DNA from: an uncultured Pelagibacteraceae bacterium
GTDB taxonomy: Bacteria; Pseudomonadota; Alphaproteobacteria; Pelagibacterales; AG-422-B15
Assembly (NCBI GenBank): GCA_902590345.1
Contig: CACIWK010000002.1
Coordinates: forward strand, 62,001-126,000
DNA length: 64,000 bases
Reading direction: 5' to 3'
Shown here: positions 9,009-17,471 of the stretch, piece by piece
How the letters are laid out: every line of letters begins with the position of its first letter
Numbering within the stretch: the first letter of the stretch is position 1
The notes under the pieces: model-generated
Database searches by the model: none
What the model saw: only the letters and a program-made list of their open reading frames with translations
What the model was told of the DNA's origin: nothing
Made by a program: the position numbers and the translations under genes

Positions 9009-9425
9009 TTATTTGATACCACCGAGATTGCAAATAATTGTCCATGACTTTTTATCAATCGGCATGACTGAGAGGCGTGACTGTTTAACTAAAGCTAGGT
9101 GATTAAGTTTTGGATGATCCTTTATCTGAGCAAGGTTAACTTTATTTTTAAGGGCTTTTACAGCCGCTACAGATACCATTCCAAAGCGTTTTGTTTTATC
9201 TGTAGGATCAGGATGATATTTCTTAACGACTTTTACTATGCCAACAATATCCCTTTCTTTTACGGAATGATAAAAAAAACAAAGATCCCCTGTCTCCATT
9301 TTTTTCATATTGTTGGATGCCTGGTAGTTCCTGACACCATCCCAGCCCTCACCTTTACTGCCAGCTTTTACTTGCTGTTCCCAAGACCATGTTTCAGGTT
9401 CTGATTTCATTAACCAGTAGTTCAT
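9009..9425 (-). CDS. EVE domain protein
   Basis: A 138-residue single-domain EVE protein. The family N-terminus NYWLMKSEPETWSW is followed by WDGVRNYQASNNMKKM, LCFFYHS and IVGIVKVVKKYHPDPTD, all typical. EVE domains are PUA-like folds that bind modified bases in nucleic acids; the free-standing bacterial form is common in alphaproteobacteria, often near gpsA and tsaD as here. A role in sensing modified nucleotides is known for related domains but is only an inference for this one. One base separates it from gpsA. Confidence 0.9.
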   Translation of the reverse strand: MNYWLMKSEPETWSWEQQVKAGSKGEGWDGVRNYQASNNMKKMETGDLCFFYHSVKERDIVGIVKVVKKYHPDPTDKTKRFGMVSVAAVKALKNKVNLAQIKDHPKLNHLALVKQSRLSVMPIDKKSWTIICNLGGIK

Positions 9426-9426
9426 T

Positions 9427-10425
9427 TTATTCCTTTGTGATTGGTCTATTTAAAAGTTCTTGAATTGTAACATCAATATTTTTCTTTCGGTACAAAACTT
9501 TATAAATGGCATCATTTATTGGTAAATCTAATTTTTTATTCATTGATAGTTTCTTCAGTGCCCTTACAGTAAATACTCCCTCAGCGACTGAGAATTTTTT
9601 TTCAATAATTTGATTTAGCGTTTTCCCTTTTGCAAGATCAATACCCAAAGAAAAATTTCTAGACTCTTTAGATGAACATGTCAGAAATAAATCTCCCATA
9701 CCTGAGAGACCGGCAAGTGTACTTTTTTTTGCGTTCATCGATTGGGCTACAATTTTTATTTCTGCAAAACTTCTTGATATAATCGAAGCAACAGCATTTT
9801 CGCCATATTTTTTTCCAAAAACAATTCCGCTAGCGATTGCGTATATATTTTTTAATGCCCCAGCTATTTGTGAACCAATAATGTCATCGGATAAATAGGG
9901 TCTCAATGTTGGAGACTTAATGAGCTGCGCAACTTTATTTGCAACGTTGTCACTTTTCGATGCAACGACGGTAGCAGCCGGTAAGCCTTTTGCAATCTCT
10001 GCCGCAAAATTTGGCCCAGAAATAATTGCAATTTTATTTTTTGGAAAGATAGAGGATACTATTTCACTTGGCAATTTTAAGCTATTCATTTCAATACCTT
10101 TAGAACAACAAACGAATATTGTTTTTGTCTCAATAATTTTTTTAATTTTTAGTAAGTTTGTTGATAAATATTGAACAGGCGAAACTAAAAACAATATATC
10201 GCATCCAGCCACATCAAGAATTGAAGTTGTGCATTTTATTTTTTTACTTAATTTAATCTTCGGCAAATACCTCTTATTCTCAGATAATTTATTAATATTA
10301 TCGCAAACACTTTTTTCTTTTGCCCATAAAATAACTTTCTCTTTTTTTGAAATGATATTTGACAGAGCAGTGCCCCACGCTCCAGCTCCAATTACACCTA
10401 CTTTATATTCGGTTTTATCCTTCAA
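9427..10425 (-). CDS. gpsA: NAD(P)-dependent glycerol-3-phosphate dehydrogenase
   Basis: GpsA reduces dihydroxyacetone phosphate to sn-glycerol-3-phosphate for phospholipid synthesis. The 332-residue protein has the nucleotide-binding GVIGAGAWGTALSNII (about 10-25), the segment IAIISGPNFAAEIAKGLPAA, the catalytic lysine region IAGALKNIYAIASGI, and the substrate-binding GLSGMGDLFLTCSSKESRNFSLG. It overlaps the 3' end of tsaD by 11 bases, so the two are translationally linked. Confidence 0.97.
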   Translation of the reverse strand: MKDKTEYKVGVIGAGAWGTALSNIISKKEKVILWAKEKSVCDNINKLSENKRYLPKIKLSKKIKCTTSILDVAGCDILFLVSPVQYLSTNLLKIKKIIETKTIFVCCSKGIEMNSLKLPSEIVSSIFPKNKIAIISGPNFAAEIAKGLPAATVVASKSDNVANKVAQLIKSPTLRPYLSDDIIGSQIAGALKNIYAIASGIVFGKKYGENAVASIISRSFAEIKIVAQSMNAKKSTLAGLSGMGDLFLTCSSKESRNFSLGIDLAKGKTLNQIIEKKFSVAEGVFTVRALKKLSMNKKLDLPINDAIYKVLYRKKNIDVTIQELLNRPITKE

Positions 10426-11497
10426 AAGCTCTTTTACCCTTCATGAAAACAGCATTTTTATCAAGGGGCCATCTTGGCCTCGGTTTAAAATTTAATTTAT
10501 TAAATTTTTTCCTTTCAAATCTCTCAATCCCTGCAAGCGCAATCATAGCTCCGTTATCAGTACAGTATTTAATTGATGGAAATAAAAACTCACAATTCTC
10601 GATAGCTTCAAGCGCTTTTAGAGATTGACGAATACTTTTATTTGCTGCGACTCCTCCAGCAACAACTATCTTTAAACTCTTCTTAGATTTAACCACTCGT
10701 TTGTATTCACGAACTGCATTCTGAGTTTTGGTGAAAATTATTTTATTAATGGTTGCTTGAAATGATGCTGACATGTCTTTTTTAAACTTTTCTGTACATC
10801 TGTTTTTAGCGACGATATTTGCAACTGCAGACTTTAATCCCGCAAATGAAAAATGTGCATTTTTTTCATGAATGAGTGGCATGGGCAGTTCAAACTTTTC
10901 TTCGTTGCCTAGTGCAGCATATTTTTCAATTTCGGGCCCTCCTGGATAACCCAGCTGAAGAAGTCGTGCAGTTTTATCAAAGGCCTCGCCCAAAGCATCA
11001 TCTATCGTTGTGCCAATACGCTTATAACTGTTGAAGTTTTTTATTATCGTGTATTCCGTATGCCCCCCTGAAACTAATAACAATAAATAAGGGTATTCAA
11101 TTTTCCTCTCAAGCTTGATTGAAAGAGCATGTCCCTCCAAATGGTTCACCGCAATGAAAGGCTTGTTCAAATAATGAGCAAGAGTTTTTCCAGCTACGAC
11201 ACCGACCAAAAGTCCCCCCAGCAATCCTGGCCCAGCAGTTGCTGATATTGCATCTATTTTTTTAAAACTTATTTTGGCGTCAGATAAAGCCTTGATTATA
11301 AGTTTATCAATGATATCCGAGTGCGCTCGAGCTGCTAATTCTGGAACGACGCCTCCATAAAACTTATGAATTTCTACTTGAGATTTTACCACGTTTGAAA
11401 GAACCTTGAATTTATTGTTCGTTTTCTCAACTATTGAAATAGAAGTTTCGTCACAACTCGACTCTATGCCTAATACTCGTATTATTTTTTTTGTCAT
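10415..11497 (-). CDS. tsaD: tRNA N6-adenosine threonylcarbamoyltransferase TsaD
   Basis: TsaD transfers the threonylcarbamoyl group to A37 of tRNAs that read ANN codons. The 360 residues include VLGIESSCDETSISIV at the N-terminus, the metal-binding HLEGHALSIKLE, LLLVSGGHTEY, and DDALGEAFDKTARLLQLGYPGGP. The C-terminal VVAGGVAANKSIR and CTDNGAMIALAG are also family signatures. It is the first gene of the minus-strand run and is divergent from hemC across 44 bases, an arrangement common in alphaproteobacteria. mtaB, at 41178-42434, further modifies the t6A base that TsaD makes. Confidence 0.97.
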   Translation of the reverse strand: MTKKIIRVLGIESSCDETSISIVEKTNNKFKVLSNVVKSQVEIHKFYGGVVPELAARAHSDIIDKLIIKALSDAKISFKKIDAISATAGPGLLGGLLVGVVAGKTLAHYLNKPFIAVNHLEGHALSIKLERKIEYPYLLLLVSGGHTEYTIIKNFNSYKRIGTTIDDALGEAFDKTARLLQLGYPGGPEIEKYAALGNEEKFELPMPLIHEKNAHFSFAGLKSAVANIVAKNRCTEKFKKDMSASFQATINKIIFTKTQNAVREYKRVVKSKKSLKIVVAGGVAANKSIRQSLKALEAIENCEFLFPSIKYCTDNGAMIALAGIERFERKKFNKLNFKPRPRWPLDKNAVFMKGKRAFEG

Positions 11498-11541
11498 ATA
11501 ATTTAATAATGTATCATATATACATTTAAGAATAATTATTT

Positions 11542-12504
11542 ATGTCAAATTTAAATAAAATTTTAGTTGGAATCAGAGACAGTGAACTATCAAGGACGCA
11601 AACTAATTTACTGCTTAATCAGTTAATAAGTGTTTCTGATAATATAGACATTGAGACATTTGATATAAAAACTATAAAAACAAAAGGGGATGTTCATAAC
11701 GAGCAGCGTCTTGATCAAATAGGTGGCAAAGGGTTATTTATAAAGGAAATTGAAGAACACATAAAAAGAAGTAAGGTTGATGTAGGTATTCATTCCATGA
11801 AAGATGTACCCGCCGAAGAGGACGGTAATGAACTTGAAATTATTTGTTGGTTTAAGCGTGAAAACCCATGCGAGGCCCTTCTATCTAATTCAGGTCAAAA
11901 TTTTTTTGATTTATCTCCTGGATCAGTTATCGGCACAAGCTCAATCAGAAGACGCGCCCAAATTCTCAATTTGAGAAAAGATCTAAAAATAAAATTACTT
12001 AGAGGAAATGTAGATACTCGTATCAGAAAACTAAAGGAAAATAATTATGACGCAATCATACTTAGTGTAGCGGGATTAAAACGGCTTGGACTGACCGAGC
12101 GCATAACAGAGGAACTAAGTGACGAACAATTTCTTCCTGCTGCATGTCAGGGCACAATTGGAGTGCAGTCAAAATGCAACAGTAATTTAAAAAAAGTATT
12201 TGAATTGATTAATCACGATGAAACAAAAATGGAATCAATAACCGAAAGACAAGTTTTAAAAAATATTAATGCTAATTGTAACAGCCCAGTATCTGTTTAT
12301 GCAAAAATTGTAAACAATATGATTTCAGTTCAATGTGATATTTTTGATCATGATGGTAATAAGTTATTTTCAAATAAAATTTCCAAGGAGAAAGAAAATT
12401 ATATCAAAATTGCAAACACACTTTCACAAGAAATTTTAAATGATCTTGGTCAAGAAAAAATAAATAAACTAAATGAACTAGATGATTTTAATTACACGCC
12501 TTAA
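11542..12504 (+). CDS. hemC: Porphobilinogen deaminase (hydroxymethylbilane synthase)
   Basis: HemC polymerises four porphobilinogens into hydroxymethylbilane for haem synthesis. The 320 residues contain VGIRDSELSRTQTNL, IGGKGLFIKEIEEHI, DVGIHSMKDVPAEE, IGTSSIRRRAQIL and LRGNVDTRIRKL, all conserved. The dipyrromethane cofactor cysteine lies in NANCNSPVSVYA, where most homologues have GGC. It overlaps hemD by 23 bases, so the two form an operon. Haem made here could feed the Ccm system encoded at 34133-39448. Confidence 0.96.
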   Translation: MSNLNKILVGIRDSELSRTQTNLLLNQLISVSDNIDIETFDIKTIKTKGDVHNEQRLDQIGGKGLFIKEIEEHIKRSKVDVGIHSMKDVPAEEDGNELEIICWFKRENPCEALLSNSGQNFFDLSPGSVIGTSSIRRRAQILNLRKDLKIKLLRGNVDTRIRKLKENNYDAIILSVAGLKRLGLTERITEELSDEQFLPAACQGTIGVQSKCNSNLKKVFELINHDETKMESITERQVLKNINANCNSPVSVYAKIVNNMISVQCDIFDHDGNKLFSNKISKEKENYIKIANTLSQEILNDLGQEKINKLNELDDFNYTP

Positions 12505-13192
12505 GGAAGATAATACAACGATCAAAAAAAAGTTAGATGCTTTTAAAATTAAAAGCTCAGCAGAACCACTTTATAAAATAGAATATCTGTCCAAGAAAAT
12601 AAATCATGAAGATGAAAAAACATTTATTGTAGCCAGTAAGCAGGCAGTTAAGGTTATTCACTCAAATGTTAAGAAAGGAAATTTAAAAAAGAGTATTTTT
12701 CTTGTCATTGGGAAACAATCTTCTCTTCAACTAAAAAAATTGGGATTAAAAGTTAAGATAGTTGCACAAAATAGCCATGAGCTAATAAAAATAATAAAAA
12801 AAAATAAATTGTACGAGAAGGGTAAATTTGAATACCTCTGTGCAAATGCTTTTAACAAAGATTTTTTTTCAAGACTGTGTGACATCAATAAGAGTACAAA
12901 AAAAAACGTTCTCTATAATTTAGTTCCTAATCAGAAATTTTCAGAAAAAACGCTTAAACTTCTTAGGCAACAAAATATTACGATCGTTTTATTTTTTTCA
13001 AAATTTTCTTGTAATACTTTTTTTCAATTATGCAGATCTCATAAATTAAACAGAAAAAATCTTAATGGAATTCAATACATCACCTTAAGTAAAGAGATTG
13101 CGGATTTGCAGTGTCTTAAGGCATACAAGGTCAGCTGGGCTAATCGTCCTAATTTAGCTTCAATGCTTCAAAAGGTGGCATCCATTTATTAA
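12482..13192 (+). CDS. hemD: Uroporphyrinogen-III synthase, divergent
   Basis: A 236-residue protein that overlaps the end of hemC by 23 bases. HemD closes hydroxymethylbilane to uroporphyrinogen III. Sequence conservation in this family is notoriously low; visible hints are MILITRLKEDNTTIKKKL at the start, FIVASKQAVKVI in the first lobe, a central FEYLCAN strand, and TIVLFFSKFSCNTFF with ITLSKEIADLQ in the second lobe. These fit the two-lobed HemD plan. The call leans on position after hemC as well as on these segments. The gene is very lysine- and AT-rich. Confidence 0.8.
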   Translation: MILITRLKEDNTTIKKKLDAFKIKSSAEPLYKIEYLSKKINHEDEKTFIVASKQAVKVIHSNVKKGNLKKSIFLVIGKQSSLQLKKLGLKVKIVAQNSHELIKIIKKNKLYEKGKFEYLCANAFNKDFFSRLCDINKSTKKNVLYNLVPNQKFSEKTLKLLRQQNITIVLFFSKFSCNTFFQLCRSHKLNRKNLNGIQYITLSKEIADLQCLKAYKVSWANRPNLASMLQKVASIY

Positions 13193-13368
13193 ATGTAGGT
13201 ATATTTACATTATGTATAAGCATATTTATCACAGCCTGCTTATTAATTTTCAGTACTTATAAGTCGTAATGAAAAAATTTTGAATTTTCCGCGGATTTGA
13301 TGGGGTTTTAGGAAAAACCACTGTATGCATTAGGAGTAAAAATTGAATATTATCGGTACTTTAATTGC

Positions 13369-13397
13369 TTGACTAAAGTCAATTTTTTAAGTTCAAT
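13369..13397 (+). promoter_or_regulatory. Candidate sigma-70 promoter with palindrome, upstream of DUF1302 gene
   Basis: TTGACT (13369-13374) matches a -35 element and TTCAAT (13392-13397) could be the -10 at a 17-base spacing. The -35 lies inside a perfect palindrome, TTGACT-AA-AGTCAA (13369-13382), which could be an operator that competes with polymerase. The rest of the 262-base gap between hemD and the DUF1302 gene holds no ORF I can support; it also contains a weak GGTTTT/AAAACC hairpin near 13300-13320. Confidence 0.4.
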
Positions 13398-13454
13398 AGT
13401 TCAAATTTAGCAATATTCTTATTGCTGACTATTAATATTTTAGGGGGAGACTAA

Positions 13455-16163
13455 ATGTTAAAAAAATCAATTATGTCACTTGTGTCTACACTTTTATTTG
13501 TAGTTGCGAGTTTTACTACTTCAAATGCGACTGAAGTTAACCTTGGAGGATTTACGGGTAACGTTTCAACAATTGTTACTCATGGATTTTCAATAAGAAC
13601 AGAAAAAAATAACTGCTTTCTAGTTTATGGTGCCGCAAACGATCAAACGGATGCACAAAAAGCCTTGATTGGTGGAGCACCATATAAGGGTAATGGTGGC
13701 TGTAACTACGAGCGTGATGATAACTTCGCTGCTACAACAACGGGTAGAGAGATTCATGTTGGTTCAGTTATGGGTGACGATGGTCGTCTTAACTTTGATA
13801 GAGGCGATGTAATTGATGCTGGTCAGTCTCTTGCATTGAGTTTTACAGGAAGCAATCCTGATGGCGTGAGATTAAACTTATCAGGTGTTGCATTAGTGAA
13901 CCCAGTATTAGATATTAACGATGTAGCTTTTAAAGCTCTAACTGGTGCTGCAAAAGATCATCTTGAAAGCAATATTAAATTAGGTAACGCATTTATCTCT
14001 GCTCCTGTTTCTCCCAATATAGATATTACCCTTGGTAATTATGTTCAAAGTCAGGGTGTAACTGCTTTGTTCCCAATTGGTGTTAATGTAGTAAATCCAG
14101 TTTCTCTCCCAATTCTACGATCACCTGGTGCACAATTAAAAGATGCATTACTTCCTCAAGCAATGTTAGGAGCTACCGCATATCTTGATGGCGGTGTTAC
14201 CATGGATGCTTATTATCAACTCGAGCAAAAAGAAATTGAGTTAGATGCTGCTGGATCTTTCTTTGGTAGTGAAGCTGTAGGTGTTGGAAGCAACACAGGT
14301 TTTATCAGTGCAGCAAATGTTAATGAAGGTACGGGGCCAGTAGATGGTAACTACTTTGATGTTGCTGAATGTGTTAAAGGAGTATCAAGAGTTAATTTGG
14401 CTGCCGTCGGTTCTGCTGGATTATGTGACTCATCTAATGCAGATCACCTATGGGGTGACAATGAGGATGGTTGGTCAGTCTTTATGGGCTTACAAGATGA
14501 TACCTTCGGAACTGGATACAATTCAACTGCTATAGGAATAGGACTTGCTAATCAAGTTACTGCCCTTGGCGACATAGAATCCATATTTGAGGGTGTTGCT
14601 GCTGGTGCAAGTCTTGAGTCAGCTTGGGATCTACTTCCAGGTCATGCATCAAGTGCAGACACTGATCATGATATGAGCGATACAAGAATTCGAAATGCTT
14701 TCACAAAACTATATACTCAATATCCTGGATTTGGGGATATGAGAGGTCTAGTGTACATTAGAAGAGCAAACGATGCGGAAGCCCCATCAACAGGTCAGTT
14801 CGGTTTAAATTTAACTGGCTACCTTGACAATGTAGGTACAGGACTTGAGTGGGGACTATATTATAACAACTCACACAGTAATGCTCCGAGACTGAGAATG
14901 CTCGCTATTGCTGATGGGTATGCAACAGATATGTTTGCAATGTTAAATAATTTAACCACTGCTACTCCAAATGGTTTAGGACAATACGATCCAACAAATG
15001 GCGCAGTGACTGTGACTGAACAAGCAATCATGTCGATTGCAGCTGGTCCGTCAGTTTGTGCACTAATAAATGATGCTACAGGTGCTTTCCAAGGTGGTGC
15101 TGCAGGTGGTACTGCTACTCACTTACACGATCCTTCACTTTGTTATAAGGCACAGGCTCAAGCTACTGCTGCAGGAGGTGAAATCGCTAATGCTGGTGGT
15201 CTCGATGCAATTTTAGGTGCAACCAACGGTGCGATTGCAACTTTAGCATTTGTAAATGGCGGAAGGTTCCAAGCATATTATCCTGAGGATATCCAGACTT
15301 TTGGTCTTTCATTATCTACAGGTCTCAATGGTTGGGCATCTAATTTAGAAATTGCTTTCAGACCTGACTATCCATTCCAGGTGGCTGGTGATGATTTAAT
15401 TAGAAACTTAATTGATAGTACATATGGTACTGCAGTACAAAGTACAGTTGCAGCTATTGCAGTGAATGATTTGTTGCCTTTAGTTGCGTCTACTAAGTGG
15501 TCTGCACAACCTAACTGTGATATCACTTCAACAGGAGGAAAAGCTGCTCCAAACGCGGCAGGCTATGTTGCTTGTGATGGAACAGCTGAATTTGATGCGT
15601 GGACACTTAATGCAAACTTTGCAAAATCATATACAGCATCTGAGCCATTTGTAGTGAATTCGGGTGCTGACTCAGCATTTGTATTAGTTGATATTGGTGC
15701 CGTCTCGGTTCCTGATTTAAACTATGCACAGGGTGTGGTTGCATCAGGTCAGTTCCAATCAGGATTTGACGTGCTTCAAAACGGTTGTAATAATGCGGCT
15801 GGAGCATACGCACTTTCTCAGCAATCAAACGGACTCTTTGGAGACGATTACTGTGAGGACGATGCTGGTCCTGATAAGAACGCAATCTCATATAAATTGC
15901 GTGGTGGATTAACTTATAATAACTTCAACAACACAAAATGGTCTTTTTCACCATCACTTGGTTTTAATCATGATGTAAAAGGAAATGCACCTTCTTCTCT
16001 TGGTGGATTTGTTGAGGGTAGAATGAGTGCTTCTGCTTCTGCAGCATTTACTTCTGGTGGCATGACTACAAGTGTTAGTTACCAAATGGAGCTAGGTGAT
16101 GAACTTAATAACTCGAGTGTTGACAAAGACTATGTCTCTGCCAACTTCTCATATGCATTTTAA
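13455..16163 (+). CDS. DUF1302 family outer-membrane protein
   Basis: A 902-residue secreted protein with a signal peptide (about 1-25, cleavage near SNA) and a terminal phenylalanine (FSYAF), as in beta-barrels inserted by the BAM complex. The segment NVVNPVSLPILRSPGAQLKDALLPQAML matches the DUF1302 core seen as GINVINP...LRSPGAE. Alternating hydrophobic strands and NNF/GLTYNN patterns fit a barrel. Related proteins, usually beside DUF1329 genes, occur in bacteria that use lipids or hydrocarbons, but no function is established. A strong ribosome site, AGGGGGAG, lies 5 bases before the ATG. At 902 residues it seems long for the family. Confidence 0.8.
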   Translation: MLKKSIMSLVSTLLFVVASFTTSNATEVNLGGFTGNVSTIVTHGFSIRTEKNNCFLVYGAANDQTDAQKALIGGAPYKGNGGCNYERDDNFAATTTGREIHVGSVMGDDGRLNFDRGDVIDAGQSLALSFTGSNPDGVRLNLSGVALVNPVLDINDVAFKALTGAAKDHLESNIKLGNAFISAPVSPNIDITLGNYVQSQGVTALFPIGVNVVNPVSLPILRSPGAQLKDALLPQAMLGATAYLDGGVTMDAYYQLEQKEIELDAAGSFFGSEAVGVGSNTGFISAANVNEGTGPVDGNYFDVAECVKGVSRVNLAAVGSAGLCDSSNADHLWGDNEDGWSVFMGLQDDTFGTGYNSTAIGIGLANQVTALGDIESIFEGVAAGASLESAWDLLPGHASSADTDHDMSDTRIRNAFTKLYTQYPGFGDMRGLVYIRRANDAEAPSTGQFGLNLTGYLDNVGTGLEWGLYYNNSHSNAPRLRMLAIADGYATDMFAMLNNLTTATPNGLGQYDPTNGAVTVTEQAIMSIAAGPSVCALINDATGAFQGGAAGGTATHLHDPSLCYKAQAQATAAGGEIANAGGLDAILGATNGAIATLAFVNGGRFQAYYPEDIQTFGLSLSTGLNGWASNLEIAFRPDYPFQVAGDDLIRNLIDSTYGTAVQSTVAAIAVNDLLPLVASTKWSAQPNCDITSTGGKAAPNAAGYVACDGTAEFDAWTLNANFAKSYTASEPFVVNSGADSAFVLVDIGAVSVPDLNYAQGVVASGQFQSGFDVLQNGCNNAAGAYALSQQSNGLFGDDYCEDDAGPDKNAISYKLRGGLTYNNFNNTKWSFSPSLGFNHDVKGNAPSSLGGFVEGRMSASASAAFTSGGMTTSVSYQMELGDELNNSSVDKDYVSANFSYAF

Positions 16164-16181
16164 TTTAGGGAGAGGAATAAA

Positions 16182-17399
16182 ATGAATAAATTAAATATAA
16201 GAAACTTAATTATCTCACTGGTAGCGGCTTTAGGTCTTTCGGTTACAACGGTTGTTGCTGATGGCCATAAGTACACCATTGATGGTTCTAACTACACATC
16301 TTACACAGATAAGTTGTCACCTGGACAAATTACAATGTTCGCAGCTTATCCTGAAACATATAAGATGAACGTTTATGAAACTGGTCCTGATTGTCAACTC
16401 GCTCCATCCATTGCAGCTATATCAACCACAAATGGTACTATGGTGAATGACAATGAGGGTATTGAAGTTCCAAACTTGGGTCAAGTTCCTTTCCCAAATC
16501 CTACTGACGCCCAACATTTTATTTGGAATATGAGAACTAATGCTGGTCATGACTCTTCAGTTTATCGTGTTGCAACCTCAACAAATGTTCAAGCTGATGG
16601 ATCAATTATAATTGGTCAGCAAGAAACAAACATTACATTCCCTGCTAATCCAAATACCGTTTCAAAATATGCAGATAAAAATATCTATGCAATGTTCATG
16701 CAAAAAAACTTAGGACCACCTAGGTCTGCAGGAGTTACAACTCTCGTGCATGACTTTTTTGACGGGTATCTTGCACCTCGTAAAGCATGGCAGTATAACC
16801 CTGCCACAAGACGTGTAAGAAGAGCACCTGACATTACATATGACACGGTTCTTCTTGCTGGTGGCGGTATCGTTGTTGTTGATCAATATAATGGGTTTAA
16901 TGGTGCGCAAGATAAATATGATTGGACATATGAGGGTAAGAAAACAATGGTTGTTCCATTTGACAACGATGCGCTGGCTGATAACGCTCTTGAGACAACA
17001 CACTCTCAATTCCACTTGAATCCTGACTATGTTAGATTTGAAGAAAGAGATGTTCATATTGTTCACGCGCAATTAAAACCAGGACAAAGACACCTATATG
17101 CTTCACGTACTTTCTATATTATGGATGATGATTTTTATCATTTATCAATCATGGATGCTTATGACGAAGCTGGTGAGTTAATGAGACACCAAATGGGAAC
17201 TGTCATCAGATCTGTTGAAGGTACAGATCCTACCACATGTAATGGTCAAGGTGAGTTTACTCATGACTTTGCTACAAGAACATATACTGGTAATAACCAA
17301 CTTGGTGCTGCCTTCAGTACACTTCCAACTATTTATAACGGTGAAGAAAAGCCAGCAAGCTTTTACACACCTGATGGTTTAAGAAGATACGCAAGATAA
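16182..17399 (+). CDS. DUF1329 family envelope protein
   Basis: A 405-residue protein with a signal peptide (about 1-26). The stretch APRKAWQYNPATRRVRRAPD (199-218) is the DUF1329 hallmark, and YLAPR just before it and RTFYIMDDDFYHLSIMDAYD later also fit. The family is periplasmic or outer-membrane associated and has been compared with lipoprotein-sorting folds; a role in carrying a lipid or an outer-membrane component is only a hypothesis. It starts 18 bases after the DUF1302 gene with a strong AGGGAGAGG ribosome site, and the two families are habitual partners. A clear terminator follows. Confidence 0.85.
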   Translation: MNKLNIRNLIISLVAALGLSVTTVVADGHKYTIDGSNYTSYTDKLSPGQITMFAAYPETYKMNVYETGPDCQLAPSIAAISTTNGTMVNDNEGIEVPNLGQVPFPNPTDAQHFIWNMRTNAGHDSSVYRVATSTNVQADGSIIIGQQETNITFPANPNTVSKYADKNIYAMFMQKNLGPPRSAGVTTLVHDFFDGYLAPRKAWQYNPATRRVRRAPDITYDTVLLAGGGIVVVDQYNGFNGAQDKYDWTYEGKKTMVVPFDNDALADNALETTHSQFHLNPDYVRFEERDVHIVHAQLKPGQRHLYASRTFYIMDDDFYHLSIMDAYDEAGELMRHQMGTVIRSVEGTDPTTCNGQGEFTHDFATRTYTGNNQLGAAFSTLPTIYNGEEKPASFYTPDGLRRYAR

Positions 17400-17426
17400 G
17401 TCAGTATCAATAGATCTTTAATTTAG

Positions 17427-17455
17427 AACCCGACTTGAAATTTCAGAGTCGGGTT
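17427..17455 (+). terminator. Rho-independent terminator after DUF1329 gene
   Basis: AACCCGACT (17427-17435) pairs perfectly with AGTCGGGTT (17447-17455) around an 11-base loop, followed by TTAGTTTT. It is the clearest intrinsic terminator in the window. It sits between the DUF1329 gene and the Ycf48-like gene, which start only 73 bases apart from stop to start. Confidence 0.8.
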
Positions 17456-17471
17456 TTAGTTTTAAGTTGTT

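Noticed and set aside
9009-9425. EVE protein as part of a modified-DNA restriction or defence system
   Set aside because: It is a stand-alone EVE domain in the usual alphaproteobacterial setting with gpsA and tsaD; no nuclease, McrB-type or methyltransferase gene accompanies it.
13300-13320. GGTTTT/AAAACC hairpin as a terminator after hemD
   Set aside because: The stem is six bases, AT-rich, over 100 bases past the hemD stop, and no T run follows.
13455-17399. Horizontal acquisition of the DUF1302/DUF1329 genes judged from higher GC
   Set aside because: A hand count gives 24 G+C in 60 bases at 14101 against 16 in 60 at 12661 (hemD), but sdhA at 54841 has 28 in 60. The difference follows gene type and probably expression, so it does not support transfer.
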